Shown: positions 33,581 through 43,500 of the stretch, piece after piece
How positions within the stretch are numbered: the stretch's first letter is position 1
How the letters are laid out: each line of letters starts with the position of its first letter
From: Herpetosiphonaceae bacterium
Lineage (GTDB): Bacteria; Chloroflexota; Chloroflexia; Chloroflexales; Herpetosiphonaceae
NCBI GenBank assembly: GCA_013538855.1
Contig: JABXJS010000238.1
Coordinates: 1 to 53,843, forward strand
Direction of reading: 5' to 3'
Length of the DNA: 53,843 nt
Program-made: the position numbers and the translations under genes
Notes under the pieces: model-generated
What the model saw: only the letters and a program-made list of their open reading frames with translations
What the model was told of the DNA's origin: nothing
Databases searched by the model: none

Positions 33581-34701
33581 TAGCTACGGCCTCCGTCGCG
33601 ATAGGCCCCGGCGCTGCCCATCAACCGCCCAAAGATCATGCGGCCACGCTCGTTGGCCCACACGCGGTTGACCACAACGCGCACATCTTCGCCGATGTGT
33701 TCGCGGGCATCCTCGACCACAACCATGGTGCCATCTTCTAAATACCCAATGCCTTGCTCGCGCTCACGACCTTCCTCGCGAATATTGATGATCAGCATGT
33801 CGCCGGCCACAGCGGGTGGACGCACGGCATCGGCGAGCACATTCAGGTTGAGCACCTGGATCTCTTGCAGCTCGGCGATCTGGCTAAGGTTTTTATCGTT
33901 GGTGATGATCGCCCGCTCTTGTTGCATGGCCAGTGCGATAAGTTTTTGATCGACGCCGCGCACACCAGATACATCATCGTTGGTGAACTCGATCGTGATC
34001 GCCTCATCTTTCTGCATCTCGTTTAAAAGATCAAGCCCGCGCCGTCCGCGCATGCGCTTCTGATCATCGCCTGAGTCTGCCAGCATCTGCAGCTCGTTAA
34101 GCACAAAGCGCGGCACGATCAGCACGCTATCTAGAAACCCGCTGCGCACAACGCTCATGATGCGGCCATCAATAATGGCGCTGGTATCGACAAGGCAGGC
34201 GCGCCCGAAGTTAGGCATCTCGTTCCGCGCACGCCGCTTGCCACCACGTAGCTGCTGCCCAATCTGCCAAAGCTGCTCGCTGTGGCTAATCAGGGCAACC
34301 ACAGCAAAATAGACCGTGAGCGTTGCGACAATCAGCGGTAGGTAGCTGCCAAACACGCCCGGCAGATGACTGAGCGGGATCGTGAGGAGTGCGCCAAAAA
34401 TTGCGCCAATCAGAATCCCAATGGTTAGCCCCGCTATGTCTGTGAGCGAGGCCCCGCGCAGGCGTCGATTGATATCACGGATTGGATCAAGCACGAAGCG
34501 GTGAGTCATCAGTAGGCCAATGCCGGCCCCAGACAAAGCCAGGAGCTGTGTGGCTGTGACTTCATCGGTCGTTGGTGGATTGCTCGAGACCAGTGATCCA
34601 AACCACCAGCCAAAGTAGCCTAATCCGAGCATGCCCAGCATGCGCACCCAGAAATCAAAACTAAATAAACGATCGCCTTTCTTTGGACGACGTTCAAGCA
34701 T
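33580..34701 (-). CDS. PIN-TRAM membrane protein (YacL-like)
   Basis: A 373-aa protein: about four N-terminal membrane helices (to ~165), a PIN nuclease-type domain (about 175-300; acidic residues start with LVDTSAIIDGR, with D at NDKNLSQIAELQ), and a TRAM domain at the C-terminus (about 310-365, MLIINIREEGREREQGIGYL), which binds RNA. This is the YacL family. It probably degrades or processes RNA at the membrane; substrates are unknown. AGGATT precedes the ATG. It is the first gene of the eight-gene minus-strand block. Confidence 0.9.
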   Translation of the reverse strand: MLERRPKKGDRLFSFDFWVRMLGMLGLGYFGWWFGSLVSSNPPTTDEVTATQLLALSGAGIGLLMTHRFVLDPIRDINRRLRGASLTDIAGLTIGILIGAIFGALLTIPLSHLPGVFGSYLPLIVATLTVYFAVVALISHSEQLWQIGQQLRGGKRRARNEMPNFGRACLVDTSAIIDGRIMSVVRSGFLDSVLIVPRFVLNELQMLADSGDDQKRMRGRRGLDLLNEMQKDEAITIEFTNDDVSGVRGVDQKLIALAMQQERAIITNDKNLSQIAELQEIQVLNLNVLADAVRPPAVAGDMLIINIREEGREREQGIGYLEDGTMVVVEDAREHIGEDVRVVVNRVWANERGRMIFGRLMGSAGAYRDGGRS

Positions 34702-34890
34702 AATCCTAAAACCTCATATACGATCCCGTGTTCAGGGGTTGCGGAAATTTGCACTTCTATAATTTAATGATGCTGTCTGCTGTTTGATGCTCGGGCCTTG
34801 ATCATGCGCCTAAACGTACCTACAGCGCTAGCGGTGCGGCACACCCATGGCGTGAGCAGCAGCTACAGTGACTGACTGATGAGTTCAACT

Positions 34891-36321
34891 TTAGTCGAAC
34901 TCATCATCGTCTGGCTCGTAGACAGTCTCGGCAGTTGATGGTTCGCCTTGGCTCGGCGCAGGCTGACCGACCAGCGCGCCGCGCACGGCCTCGCCAAGCG
35001 CACGCACGCCTTGGGTTTCAAAGCCTGCAAACTGTGGCAGTGGGTCGAACTGCGGCACAAGCGCACGGGTGAAGCCAAGCTTAGCCGCTTCGTTGAGGCG
35101 GCGCTCAAGCTGGCTGACAGAGCGTAGCTCGCCGGACAACCCGACTTCACCAACGAGCACCATGTGTGGGTCAACCCGTTGGTTGCGGTATGACGAAGCG
35201 ATGGCTGTGGCAACTGCCACATCCACTGCTGGCTCGTTAATGCGTAGTCCGCCAACAACATTTACATAAATATCTTGATTGAAGAGCGGCAGGCCCACCC
35301 GCTTGGCCAGCACAGCGACAAGCATCACCAGCCGGTTTGGATCAAATCCATTGGCGGTGCGGCGGGGCTGTGCGTTTGCAGTATGGCTCGTCAGCGCCTG
35401 CACTTCAATCAGCAGCGGTCGTGTTCCTTCGAGCGTGACGGCCACCGTAGAGCCAGGTGTGCCTGCGCTGCGCTCGGCCAAGAAGACCTGTGACGGGTTG
35501 GCCACCTCGATCATCCCGGCTTGGCTCATCTCAAATACACCAACCTCGTTGGTTGACCCAAAGCGATTTTTAACCCCCCTGATCAGGCGGTACTGGTGAA
35601 AGCGATCACCCTCAAGGTACAGCACAACATCGACAATGTGCTCGAGCACGCGCGGGCCAGCAATTGCGCCCTCTTTGGTGACATGGCCAACCAAAAACAT
35701 GGAGATGTTGTGCTCTTTCGCCATGCGCAGCAGGCGCATCGCACCCTCGCGTACCTGCGTAACGCTGCCAGCAGCGGAGGTGAAATCTTCGCTGTAGATC
35801 GTTTGGATCGAGTCGACAATCACAAGCTTCGGCTGCATCTGCTCAATGCTGGCTAGCGCTGCGTCGAGGTTTGTCTCGGCAAGCACAAACAGCTCATCGG
35901 GGTTGATGCCTAGCCGCGAGGAGCGGAGCTTGATCTGCTGCTGCGACTCCTCCGCCGATACATACAATACCGGCCCCACATCGTGGGCGAACTGTGCGCT
36001 TAGCTGTAGCAGCAGCGTGCTTTTGCCAATACCTGGATCACCGCCAATGAGCACGACCGAGCCAGGTACGATGCCGCCGCCGAGCACGCGCGCAAGCTCG
36101 CTTCCGCGCACTGGGAGCCGCTCAGTCTCGCCAAGCACGATCTGCGGTAGCGGTGTTGGTTGGTTGATCTGCGTGCGAGTGGCGCGTCCGCTAGTACTTG
36201 TCTTCGCCGTCACTTGCTCGACAAGGCTATCCCATGTACCACATTCGGGGCATTTTCCCATCCACCGAGGATGCTGCGCGCCACACTGCTGACAGATGTA
36301 AATTGTGCGTTGTTTGGCCAT
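34891..36321 (-). CDS. radA: DNA repair protein RadA (Sms)
   Basis: A 476-aa RecA-like helicase that helps process recombination intermediates. The zinc finger is C10, C13, C24, C27; Walker A is GGDPGIGKST (93-102, K100); KNRFGSTNEVGVF is the RadA-specific motif; the C-terminal half is the Lon-protease-like domain. The tail is acidic (YEPDDDEFD). The ATG at 36321 was chosen by homology at MAKQRTIYIC; the Shine-Dalgarno is weak. It diverges from lipA across about 145 nt holding two facing promoters. A 10-bp inverted repeat spans its stop codon (34877-34906) but has no T-run. Confidence 0.97.
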   Translation of the reverse strand: MAKQRTIYICQQCGAQHPRWMGKCPECGTWDSLVEQVTAKTSTSGRATRTQINQPTPLPQIVLGETERLPVRGSELARVLGGGIVPGSVVLIGGDPGIGKSTLLLQLSAQFAHDVGPVLYVSAEESQQQIKLRSSRLGINPDELFVLAETNLDAALASIEQMQPKLVIVDSIQTIYSEDFTSAAGSVTQVREGAMRLLRMAKEHNISMFLVGHVTKEGAIAGPRVLEHIVDVVLYLEGDRFHQYRLIRGVKNRFGSTNEVGVFEMSQAGMIEVANPSQVFLAERSAGTPGSTVAVTLEGTRPLLIEVQALTSHTANAQPRRTANGFDPNRLVMLVAVLAKRVGLPLFNQDIYVNVVGGLRINEPAVDVAVATAIASSYRNQRVDPHMVLVGEVGLSGELRSVSQLERRLNEAAKLGFTRALVPQFDPLPQFAGFETQGVRALGEAVRGALVGQPAPSQGEPSTAETVYEPDDDEFD

Positions 36322-36381
36322 AATGAAGAAGAACAAGACCCTTTGCTGGTGTGCTGTTACAGCGGTACTAGTACTCCTTCA

Positions 36382-36390
36382 ATTATAGCA
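36382..36390 (-). promoter_or_regulatory. Extended -10 promoter of radA
   Basis: TGCTATAAT on the minus strand, a perfect extended -10, about 60 nt before the radA start. No -35 matches well. It faces the lipA promoter on the other strand within 20 bp. Confidence 0.65.
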
Positions 36391-36399
36391 TGGGCTGCG

Positions 36400-36428
36400 T
36401 TGTCGTGGCGCTTGCTTTCGTGTATACT
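36400..36428 (+). promoter_or_regulatory. Promoter of lipA
   Basis: TTGTCG (36400-36405) and TATACT (36423-36428) are separated by 17 bp, a standard sigma-70 layout with 4/6 and 5/6 matches. Transcription would begin about 30 nt before the lipA start. Confidence 0.65.
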
Positions 36429-36466
36429 TCGGAGGTATAGATCAATGATTGGTAAAGGATACTGGT

Positions 36467-37393
36467 ATGCCATCGACGCCCAACCGACAGCGAAAGCCGG
36501 AATGGTTGCGCAAACCAGGGTCGCTCTCCCCGCAGCTGCGGAATGTGCGTCAACTACTCCGCGACCTCAATCTCAACACGGTGTGTGAAGAAGCCTCGTG
36601 CCCGAATATCGCTGAATGCTTTGGTCGCCAAACTGCTACCTTCATGATCGGCGGCGATCGCTGCACGCGGCGCTGTCACTACTGTGACATCGCAACGGCC
36701 CGGCCTTTTCCGCTCGATCCTTCCGAGCCAGGCCGCGTCGCCGAGGCAGCGGCACGCTTGAATTTGCGCTATGTTGTGGTGACGGCGGTTGCTCGTGATG
36801 ATGTTAAGGATGGCGGCGCGCGCCACTTCGCCCGCACCATTGCAGCTATCCGTCAGCGTCTGCCAGCGGCCCAGGTCGAGGTGCTCATCCCCGATTTCAA
36901 GGGCGATCCGGCGGCACTGGCCACGGTTTTGGATGCGCAGCCCGATGTGCTCAACCACAACATCGAGACGGTCAGGCGCTTGTTTAAATCCGTTCGGCCT
37001 CAGGGCGGCTACGAGCGCACCCTTGAGCTGCTGGCCCGCGCTCGCGAGCTAGCCCCAACAATCACCACAAAATCGGGGTTTATGGTTGGCCTAGGCGAGA
37101 CCGAGGCAGAAGTTTTGGCCACGTTGGACGATCTGCGCGCCGTCGGCGTCGATCTAGTCACCATTGGTCAGTATCTCCAGCCGTCACTTGAGCACGCCCC
37201 TGTCGCCGCGTATGTGCCGCAGGAGCAGTATGCTGTCTACCGTGCCTACGGTGCCAAGCTCGGCTTCCGCGCCACATTTGCTGGTCCATTTGTCCGCTCC
37301 TCGTTTCATGCGGGGGAATTGCACCAACAAAGTCATACCGGGGTATCCGACCCGCATGTTCCCGCAAGTTGGATCGCTCTGGAAACACGCTAG
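36467..37393 (+). CDS. lipA: Lipoyl synthase
   Basis: A 308-aa radical SAM enzyme that inserts two sulfur atoms into octanoyl groups to make lipoyl cofactor. Both iron-sulfur clusters are present: the auxiliary one (C40, C45, C51 in CEEASCPNIAEC) and the SAM one (C66, C70, C73 in CTRRCHYC). SSFHAGE near the end includes the Ser that ligates the auxiliary cluster. ATG at 36467 is preferred over a TTG at 36449 because AAAGGA is suitably spaced. The TPR/zinc-ribbon gene starts 9 nt after its stop. Confidence 0.97.
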   Translation: MPSTPNRQRKPEWLRKPGSLSPQLRNVRQLLRDLNLNTVCEEASCPNIAECFGRQTATFMIGGDRCTRRCHYCDIATARPFPLDPSEPGRVAEAAARLNLRYVVVTAVARDDVKDGGARHFARTIAAIRQRLPAAQVEVLIPDFKGDPAALATVLDAQPDVLNHNIETVRRLFKSVRPQGGYERTLELLARARELAPTITTKSGFMVGLGETEAEVLATLDDLRAVGVDLVTIGQYLQPSLEHAPVAAYVPQEQYAVYRAYGAKLGFRATFAGPFVRSSFHAGELHQQSHTGVSDPHVPASWIALETR

Positions 37394-37402
37394 GAGGTCA
37401 TT

Positions 37403-38080
37403 ATGACTCCTTCTCGTGAGTCTGAATTGCTGGCTGAAGGTATTCGTGCCGCAAAGCAGGGTATGCAATCACACGCTCGCGAGCTGCTGACGCAGGTCTT
37501 GGCCATGAATGTTGGCAGCGAGCTGGCTTGGCTGTGGATGAGCAGCGTTCTCGATACGCCCGCCCATCGCCGCGACTGTTTGATTCGTGTGCTCAAAATC
37601 AATCCGAACAATGAGATTGCCCAGCGCGGCTTGGCGACGCTCCAGTCACAGCTAGCGGTTGAGCCACCACCTGTCGCACCGCCAACGCCTGCGGCACCTG
37701 TTGTCATCAGCGACCCTGTAACCTGCCCGTTTTGTCAAGCACAAACCGATGCTACACAGCAAGACTGCGTCGCCTGCGGTGAACATGTGATCTTAAGCTG
37801 TCCTACATGTGACAGCCCTGTCCATCTGTGGGAGACAACGCGCTGCCCCTGCGGCGAGGGCCTGCGCCACTATATTTTCTTTCCTGATGGTATCGATCAC
37901 GAGGGCCTTGGTCAGCGCTATGCTATGGCCGAGCGCTGGGAGGCGGCGGCGCGCCAGTGGGATCGTGCGCTGCACGATGGCTCGCACATCTCTATGCTGC
38001 ACCGCAAGCTGGCTCAGGCCTACGATAAAATTGGTAAAACAGCGGAGGCTCAGTATCATCGGCAGGTTGCGACAACCTAG
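37403..38080 (+). CDS. TPR / zinc-ribbon protein, copy A
   Basis: A 225-aa protein with an N-terminal TPR-like helical region (about 5-85; LAWLWMSSVLDTPAHRRDCLIRVLKINPNN), a proline-rich linker (86-103), a double zinc ribbon (CPFC, CVAC, CPTC and CPCG, about 108-152) and a C-terminal helical repeat (about 165-215). AGGAGGTCATT precedes the ATG. The following gene has the same architecture, so the pair is a tandem duplication. No enzyme motif is visible; TPR plus zinc ribbon suggests a protein-binding adaptor. Confidence 0.82.
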   Translation: MTPSRESELLAEGIRAAKQGMQSHARELLTQVLAMNVGSELAWLWMSSVLDTPAHRRDCLIRVLKINPNNEIAQRGLATLQSQLAVEPPPVAPPTPAAPVVISDPVTCPFCQAQTDATQQDCVACGEHVILSCPTCDSPVHLWETTRCPCGEGLRHYIFFPDGIDHEGLGQRYAMAERWEAAARQWDRALHDGSHISMLHRKLAQAYDKIGKTAEAQYHRQVATT

Positions 38081-38103
38081 CCCAGTGGATGTGGAGAATG
38101 GCT

Positions 38104-38925
38104 ATGGCTGGAAGTGATGAGTTGTTGGCGCAGGGTATTGCGGCGGCGAAGGCAGGTCAGCGTGATGCTGCGCGCCAGCTCTTTCAAACGTTGCTGCGCC
38201 AAGATCCCCGTAGCGAGCTAGGCTGGCTATGGCTCAGCGGGCTGCTGGATGCCCCTGCCCAGAAGCGCGACTGCCTCCAGCGCGTGCTGGCGATTAATCC
38301 CCACAATGAGCTGGCCCTACGCGGTTTGCAGCAGCTTGCCCAAAGCGAGGCGGCTTCATTTTTGGCAACGTTTGAGCCGCATCAGCCAAGCGCGCCGAAG
38401 ACAATTGCACCGCCCGCCTCGGAGGTGCAGGCCCCACTCCCGCTCCCGATCACACTGGCCGCTCCCGCCCCTGTTCCTGTAGCAGCGGCTCAAGTTCAGG
38501 AAACGGCACCTGCCACAGCAGCTCCGGCGGTTGTGGATCTCCCCCCGCCATCCGATGTCGTCGATGCACCATGCGTGTTCTGCGGCGCTCCCACTGGCCC
38601 GTCTGGTGAATGTGCCGCCTGCGGCATGGAGCAGATCTTCGACTGTCCTGAGTGTGGACGCCACATCGACCTGCGCGAGCACATGGTCTGCGAGTGTGGC
38701 TTTGATATGAAGGTGTTTATTGTCAATGGCCAGCTGCGCCGCGAGCAGCTGGGCGATCTCTACCGCGATCGCGATTATCCCGCAGCTGCGGTTAAGCAGT
38801 GGAAGGCTGCCCTTGATAGCAGCTCGAGATCTGCTGATCTCCACCGCAAGATCGCTGCTATCTACCTCGACCTCGGCCTGATTGAGCAGGCGCGCAAGCA
38901 CAACGATTTATCAAAAAAACGATGA
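38104..38925 (+). CDS. TPR / zinc-ribbon protein, copy B
   Basis: A 273-aa paralogue of its upstream neighbour: N-terminal TPR region (LGWLWLSGLLDAPAQKRDCLQRVLAINPHN), a much longer Ala/Pro-rich linker, a double zinc ribbon (CVFC, CAAC, CPEC, CECG) and a C-terminal helical repeat (NGQLRREQLGDLYRDRDYPAAAVKQW). The TPR stretch is more than 60% identical by eye. GTGGAG lies 7 nt before the ATG at 38104; ATGs at 38089 and 38098 are possible. Its stop overlaps the rsmG start by 4 nt (ATGA). Confidence 0.82.
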   Translation: MAGSDELLAQGIAAAKAGQRDAARQLFQTLLRQDPRSELGWLWLSGLLDAPAQKRDCLQRVLAINPHNELALRGLQQLAQSEAASFLATFEPHQPSAPKTIAPPASEVQAPLPLPITLAAPAPVPVAAAQVQETAPATAAPAVVDLPPPSDVVDAPCVFCGAPTGPSGECAACGMEQIFDCPECGRHIDLREHMVCECGFDMKVFIVNGQLRREQLGDLYRDRDYPAAAVKQWKAALDSSSRSADLHRKIAAIYLDLGLIEQARKHNDLSKKR

Positions 38926-39635
38926 TTGATACACCACTGCTTACATCCACCCTCGCTGCCTGGGAGATTGCCACCACGCCAGAGCAGATCGAGCGCTTCG
39001 CTGCCTACTTGGCGCTGCTCGCTGAGTGGAATCAGCGCATGAACTTGGTTGCTGCATCCACCCTCGCGGATAGCACCCGCCGCCACCTGCTCGACTCGCT
39101 GGCGCTTGCCCCCGCCTGGTCGGCCGCTACGCCGCCTGCAACGCTGGCTGATGTCGGCTCTGGCGCTGGCTTGCCAGGTATTCCGCTGGCTATCCTGTGG
39201 CCGCAAACCCAGGTTACGCTGATCGAGTCCATTGGCAAGAAGGCGACCTTTCTTGCGCATGTGGCCACTGAGCTGCAGCTGGCCAATGTGCGTGTGCTGA
39301 GCGAGCGCGTCGAAACGCTCGGCCACGGTCCACTGCGCGAAACGTGTGCGCTGGTGACAGCGCGCGCAGTTGCCCAGCTCGCCACGTTGGCTGAGTACTG
39401 CCTGCCCCTCTGCCATATCAACGGCGTTTGGCTGGCTCCCAAAGGTGCAGCTGTCGATGCCGAGCTGGCCGCCGCTGAGGCGGCGATTGCGCGCCTTGGC
39501 GGGCGCACCGCTGGCGTGTACGATGTGCTCGTTCCCGATGAGCCGCTGCGCGCGTTGGTTGTGGTTGAAAAGATCAAGCCAACTCCCCCAGGCTATCCCC
39601 GCGCTGTTGGCGTGCCGGCACGCCAGCCGCTGTAA
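38922..39635 (+). CDS. rsmG: 16S rRNA (guanine-N7)-methyltransferase RsmG (GidB)
   Basis: A 237-aa SAM-dependent methyltransferase that methylates G527 of 16S rRNA. It shows RHLLDSLAL, the SAM-binding DVGSGAGLPGIPLAI, LIESIGKKATFL and TARAVAQL. The length matches the family. It starts within the stop of the preceding zinc-ribbon gene (ATGA), so it is translationally coupled. It is the last gene of the lipA operon. Confidence 0.96.
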   Translation: MIDTPLLTSTLAAWEIATTPEQIERFAAYLALLAEWNQRMNLVAASTLADSTRRHLLDSLALAPAWSAATPPATLADVGSGAGLPGIPLAILWPQTQVTLIESIGKKATFLAHVATELQLANVRVLSERVETLGHGPLRETCALVTARAVAQLATLAEYCLPLCHINGVWLAPKGAAVDAELAAAEAAIARLGGRTAGVYDVLVPDEPLRALVVVEKIKPTPPGYPRAVGVPARQPL

Positions 39636-39664
39636 CGTTGCTGGGAAAATCGACGTATTATCCA

Positions 39665-39694
39665 TTGCGAGGCAAGAAACCTGTGTGCTAGAAT
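39665..39694 (+). promoter_or_regulatory. Promoter of pspA
   Basis: TTGCGA (39665-39670), 18-bp spacer, TAGAAT (39689-39694), preceded by TGC to give the extended -10 TGCTAGAAT. AAGGAGG follows before the pspA ATG. Since no sigma-54 site is seen, PspA is not controlled as in E. coli. Confidence 0.65.
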
Positions 39695-39735
39695 GAGCCT
39701 CATCAATAGCTGGCAAGTCTGCAAGGAGGACCTCT

Positions 39736-40401
39736 ATGTCGCTTTTGAGTCGCGTCCGTGATCTGGTCAGTGCCAACTTGAATTCAATGCTCGATTCCGC
39801 TGAAGACCCCGAGAAAATGGTCAACGAGTACATGCGCCAGCTCCAAGAGCAGCTGTACGAGGCCAAGACGGCTGTTGCCTCCGCAATGGCCGATGAGACA
39901 AAACTCCACAATAAAATGGTAAGCTTCCAGGCCGAGGCCGATCAGTGGCAGTCCAAGGCTGAAGCTGCCGTGCGCGCTGGCGACGATGAGCTTGCTCGTG
40001 CGGCGCTCTCGCGTAAGAACTCGGCGCAGAAGATGGCCGATACCTACCGCGAGCAGTACAAGGCCCAGGACGAGCAGGTCGAAGCCTTACAGGACGCGCT
40101 GGTCAAGCTCGAGTCCCGCATCTCCGAGGCTAAGGCCAAACGCGAGCTGATTATTGCCAAGAAAAACCGCGCTCAAACCCAAGAGACGATCCAGCGCACG
40201 GTGCAGGGCCTCGGCAACACCAGTGCTATGGATAAGCTGTCCCAAATGGAAGAGCGTGTCGACGATCAGCTCGCCCGCGCCAACGCCATGGCCGAGCTTG
40301 AGGGTGACTCGCTCGAAGCACGCTTTGAGGATCTCGAGCGCGATACCGCCGTCGACGATGAGCTGGCTGCGCTGAAAGCCCGCATGGGTAAAAATTCGTA
40401 G
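39736..40401 (+). CDS. pspA: PspA/IM30 (Vipp1) family membrane-stress protein
   Basis: A 221-aa coiled-coil protein of the ESCRT-III-like PspA/Vipp1 family, which oligomerises on the inner face of the membrane and protects it under stress. It begins LSRVRDLVSANLNSMLDSAEDPEKMV, the family signature, and is coiled coil from about 25 to 160. The tail (DELAALKARMGK) is typical of PspA. CAAGGAGGACC precedes the ATG. The gene is flanked by its own promoter and terminator, so it is a single-gene unit. Confidence 0.95.
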   Translation: MSLLSRVRDLVSANLNSMLDSAEDPEKMVNEYMRQLQEQLYEAKTAVASAMADETKLHNKMVSFQAEADQWQSKAEAAVRAGDDELARAALSRKNSAQKMADTYREQYKAQDEQVEALQDALVKLESRISEAKAKRELIIAKKNRAQTQETIQRTVQGLGNTSAMDKLSQMEERVDDQLARANAMAELEGDSLEARFEDLERDTAVDDELAALKARMGKNS

Positions 40402-40432
40402 GCCGCTTATTCTCTACGTTCGTTACTACCGC

Positions 40433-40461
40433 AAGCCGAGAGCGACCAGCTCTCGGCTTTG
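40433..40461 (+). terminator. Terminator after pspA
   Basis: A perfect 10-bp stem (AAGCCGAGAG / CTCTCGGCTT) with a 7-nt loop, followed by a short T-run. It lies about 30 nt after the pspA stop and just before the next promoter. Confidence 0.75.
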
Positions 40462-40476
40462 TGTTGGCCGCCTTTT

Positions 40477-40485
40477 TGCTATACA
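40477..40485 (+). promoter_or_regulatory. Extended -10 of cyclase gene 2
   Basis: TGCTATACA, an extended -10 with two hexamer mismatches, about 35 nt before the start of the second cyclase gene and right after the pspA terminator. No good -35 is visible. Confidence 0.45.
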
Positions 40486-40518
40486 GACTACGAATGTAGT
40501 TATTGGAGTAGCTGGATT

Positions 40519-43500
40519 ATGCCATCGTTTCTGACATGTTCTGCCTGTGGCTTTGCTGAGAACTCGGTTCGGGCGCGCTTCTGCGGTGCTTGCGCCCAAC
40601 CGCTGCCCCAGGTGTGCCCTGCGTGCCAAGCAGTCAACCCACCTGGATTTCGCTTTTGTAGCCAGTGCGCCACACCACTTGGCTCACAGCTGCGCCAGCA
40701 GTCCACCCGGCGGGTTGTGACAGTGCTGTTTGTCGATGTGTGTAACTCTACTGCATTAACCAATGAGCTAGGCGCGGAGCGCATGTACAGCTTGCTCGAT
40801 CCGTGCCTGCGGCGGCTGAGTGAGACGGTGCGGCGCTTCGAGGGCAGCATCGATAAGTTCACCGGCGATGGTTTGATGGCGGTCTTCGGTATGCCTACCG
40901 CTCTAGAGCAGCATGCCGTCCAGGCCGCCTACACGGCCCTGGCCATGTTCGATGAGCTTAAACGCTACAATGACTCGATCCAGGGCACAGAGCAGGTCAC
41001 TATTCAGCTACGCATCGGCTTGGCCAGCGGTGAAGTGATCGCTGGCCGCCTTGGCTCCGATCGCCTGAGTGATACAACCGTGATTGGCGATGTGGTCAAC
41101 TTGGCTGCCCGCCTCCAGCAACATGCCAACCCAAATCAAATTTTAATCAACGATGTCGCAGCACAGCTGGCTGCTTCGGTCTTTGAAATTGAAGAGCGCG
41201 CACCAGCCAGTCTCAAAGGCTATACTAATCCGGTGGCGGAGTTCTGCTTAATCAATAAACGTAGCACGACTACGCTCTTGCGCGGCAGCAGCGCCGTGCA
41301 GGCTCCCTTGTTTGGCCGAGCCGATGAGCTACGGCAGCTCGAAGAGGCAACCCTGCTGCTGGAAAGCACAATGGGCGGCGCTGTCTGTATTGTCGGTGAG
41401 GCTGGCATCGGCAAGTCGCGGCTGACCCACGAGCTGCTAGAGCGCATATCAACCCGGGCGATCACCGTCTATGAGGGTGACTGTAGCTCGGCCACGCGCA
41501 TTGTCCCCTACAGTGTGTTTATTGGGGTGGTGCGCGATATGTGCGGTATCAATGCTACCGATCAGCGCGATACCGTGCGCCAGAAGATCAACCTCGCTGT
41601 GCGCGAAAGCGGCGTCGAGCACGTCAATGCCGTTGTGCCCTATCTGGAGTACCTCCTGTCGATTGAGCTTGTCGATGAGCAGCTGCTCAAGCGCATCAAG
41701 CACTTGGAGCCAGCCCAGCTCAAGCAGCAGGTCTTTTTGGCCTTGCGCACGCTGATTACGGCGCAAACCAAGCTCCAGCCCGTGCTGCTGGTGCTCGATG
41801 ATCTGCAGTGGATCGATGAGCTGTCGATTGAGGTAATTGCCATGCTCGCCGATTTGATCGATACTGCGCCGCTGATGCTCTACTTGGTCGCGCGCGATGA
41901 GTACCCCGCTGCTGTGCAGACAATGTTCGACCAGGTTGCAGCCAAGGCCGCCCAGCGCGGCTTGTCCCTCGCCCTCGGCCACTTAGATCAGCCTGCTTTG
42001 CAGCAAATGGTGCGCGCACTGATCCCCTTTGCCTCCGATAGTGTGGTGGAGCAGCTAGCCGAGTACGCCGACGGCATTCCATTCTATCTGGAAGAGCTTG
42101 TCCATCATATCCTTGAGGTTGGCGTTGATCTCCAGGCCGCCGAGGCCGAATCGCTCAGCTTGCAGCGCATTCCTCTGTCGCTGGAGGCGTTGCTGCGCGC
42201 ACGCTATGATCGTCTACCGCCAGCGCTACAGGATACGCTGGCGCTCGCGGCCACAATCGGTCGGCGCTTTTCGGTGACGCTGCTGCAGGCGCTCGACTCA
42301 TCGCCCGATCTGCCGCAGCGCCTGACCCAGCTGCGCGACCGTGCCCTCGTGCGCCCCCGTCGCTCAAATAGCAATGAGTGGACGTTCCAGCACCTCCTGA
42401 TGCAGGAGACGGTCTACAACAGTCTGTTATCTGATCAGCGCCGCGATCTCCATGGGGCAATTGGCCTTACCTTAGAGCAGCTGGCCGGTGATCGGATCGA
42501 TGAGCAAGTTGAAACACTCGCCTTCCACTTTGCCCGCTCTGAGCAGTTGCCCAAGGCGGTCTACTATGGCATCCTGTCTGCCGAGCGCGCAGCAGGCCGC
42601 TATGCCAACGATGATGCGCTGCGCTCCTATGCTAGCGTCGCCACACTGCTTGAGCAGCTCTCGCCCCCCGATTGGCACGCCCAGGCAACCATCGCCTATG
42701 GTCGCGCTGCGGTGCTGACCCACCTTGGTCGCTATGGCGAGGCCCGCGATGCCTGTATGTCTGGATTAGCCACCGTGGTTAATCTGCAGCCGCAGGATCC
42801 TAATCTGCACTCCGCTCTCGAGCGTCAGGTTGCCCTCGTGGAGGAGAAGCAGGGCAACTATGCCGAGGCGGCCGCGCACCTCGATCATGCCCGTGATGTC
42901 CTTGGCGACGGCGATTTGCTGGATCACGCCAACATTGATGCTGCCGCTGGCTGGCTTGCTTTTATGCAGGAGGAGCTGGTTCAGGCCGAACGGTTGCTGC
43001 TTTCGGCGCTGACTATCGCTGAGACCTACGATCATACGGGTTTACAAACAAAAGTGCTTAATCGGCTCGCCGGTATTGAGTGGCGGCGCGGCAATCTCGC
43101 GAAAGCCAGCGCTCTGGTCTTTCAAAGCCTCGAGATGAGCCAGCGCTTAAATGATATCGGTGCGGTGGCTCGCGCCTACAATAACTTGGGCATTCTGGCC
43201 GTCGAAGGCGCGAACTGGACCGAGGCTGTCGAGTACTATAATCGTAGCATGGCCGCCTACGTTGACACCAACGATATCAGCGGCCAGATCCAAACAGCAG
43301 TCAATCAGTCGATTGCCTTGATGATGCAGGGCCAGCTCGATGCGGCACTGCGCCTTCTGCGCATGGCCTACTCGCTCTCTCGTCAGATCGGTGATCGTCT
43401 GCATATGGCGTATGCGCTCTTTCACCAGGGGCGCATATCCTTTTTTGCCGAAGATCTGCTGCGCGCTCGACGCTACTTTATTGAGGCCGAGTGTATTTAT

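Noticed and set aside
34877-34906. Intrinsic terminator at the radA stop
   Set aside because: A 10-bp inverted repeat spans the stop, but no T-run follows on the minus strand, so a functional terminator is not supported.
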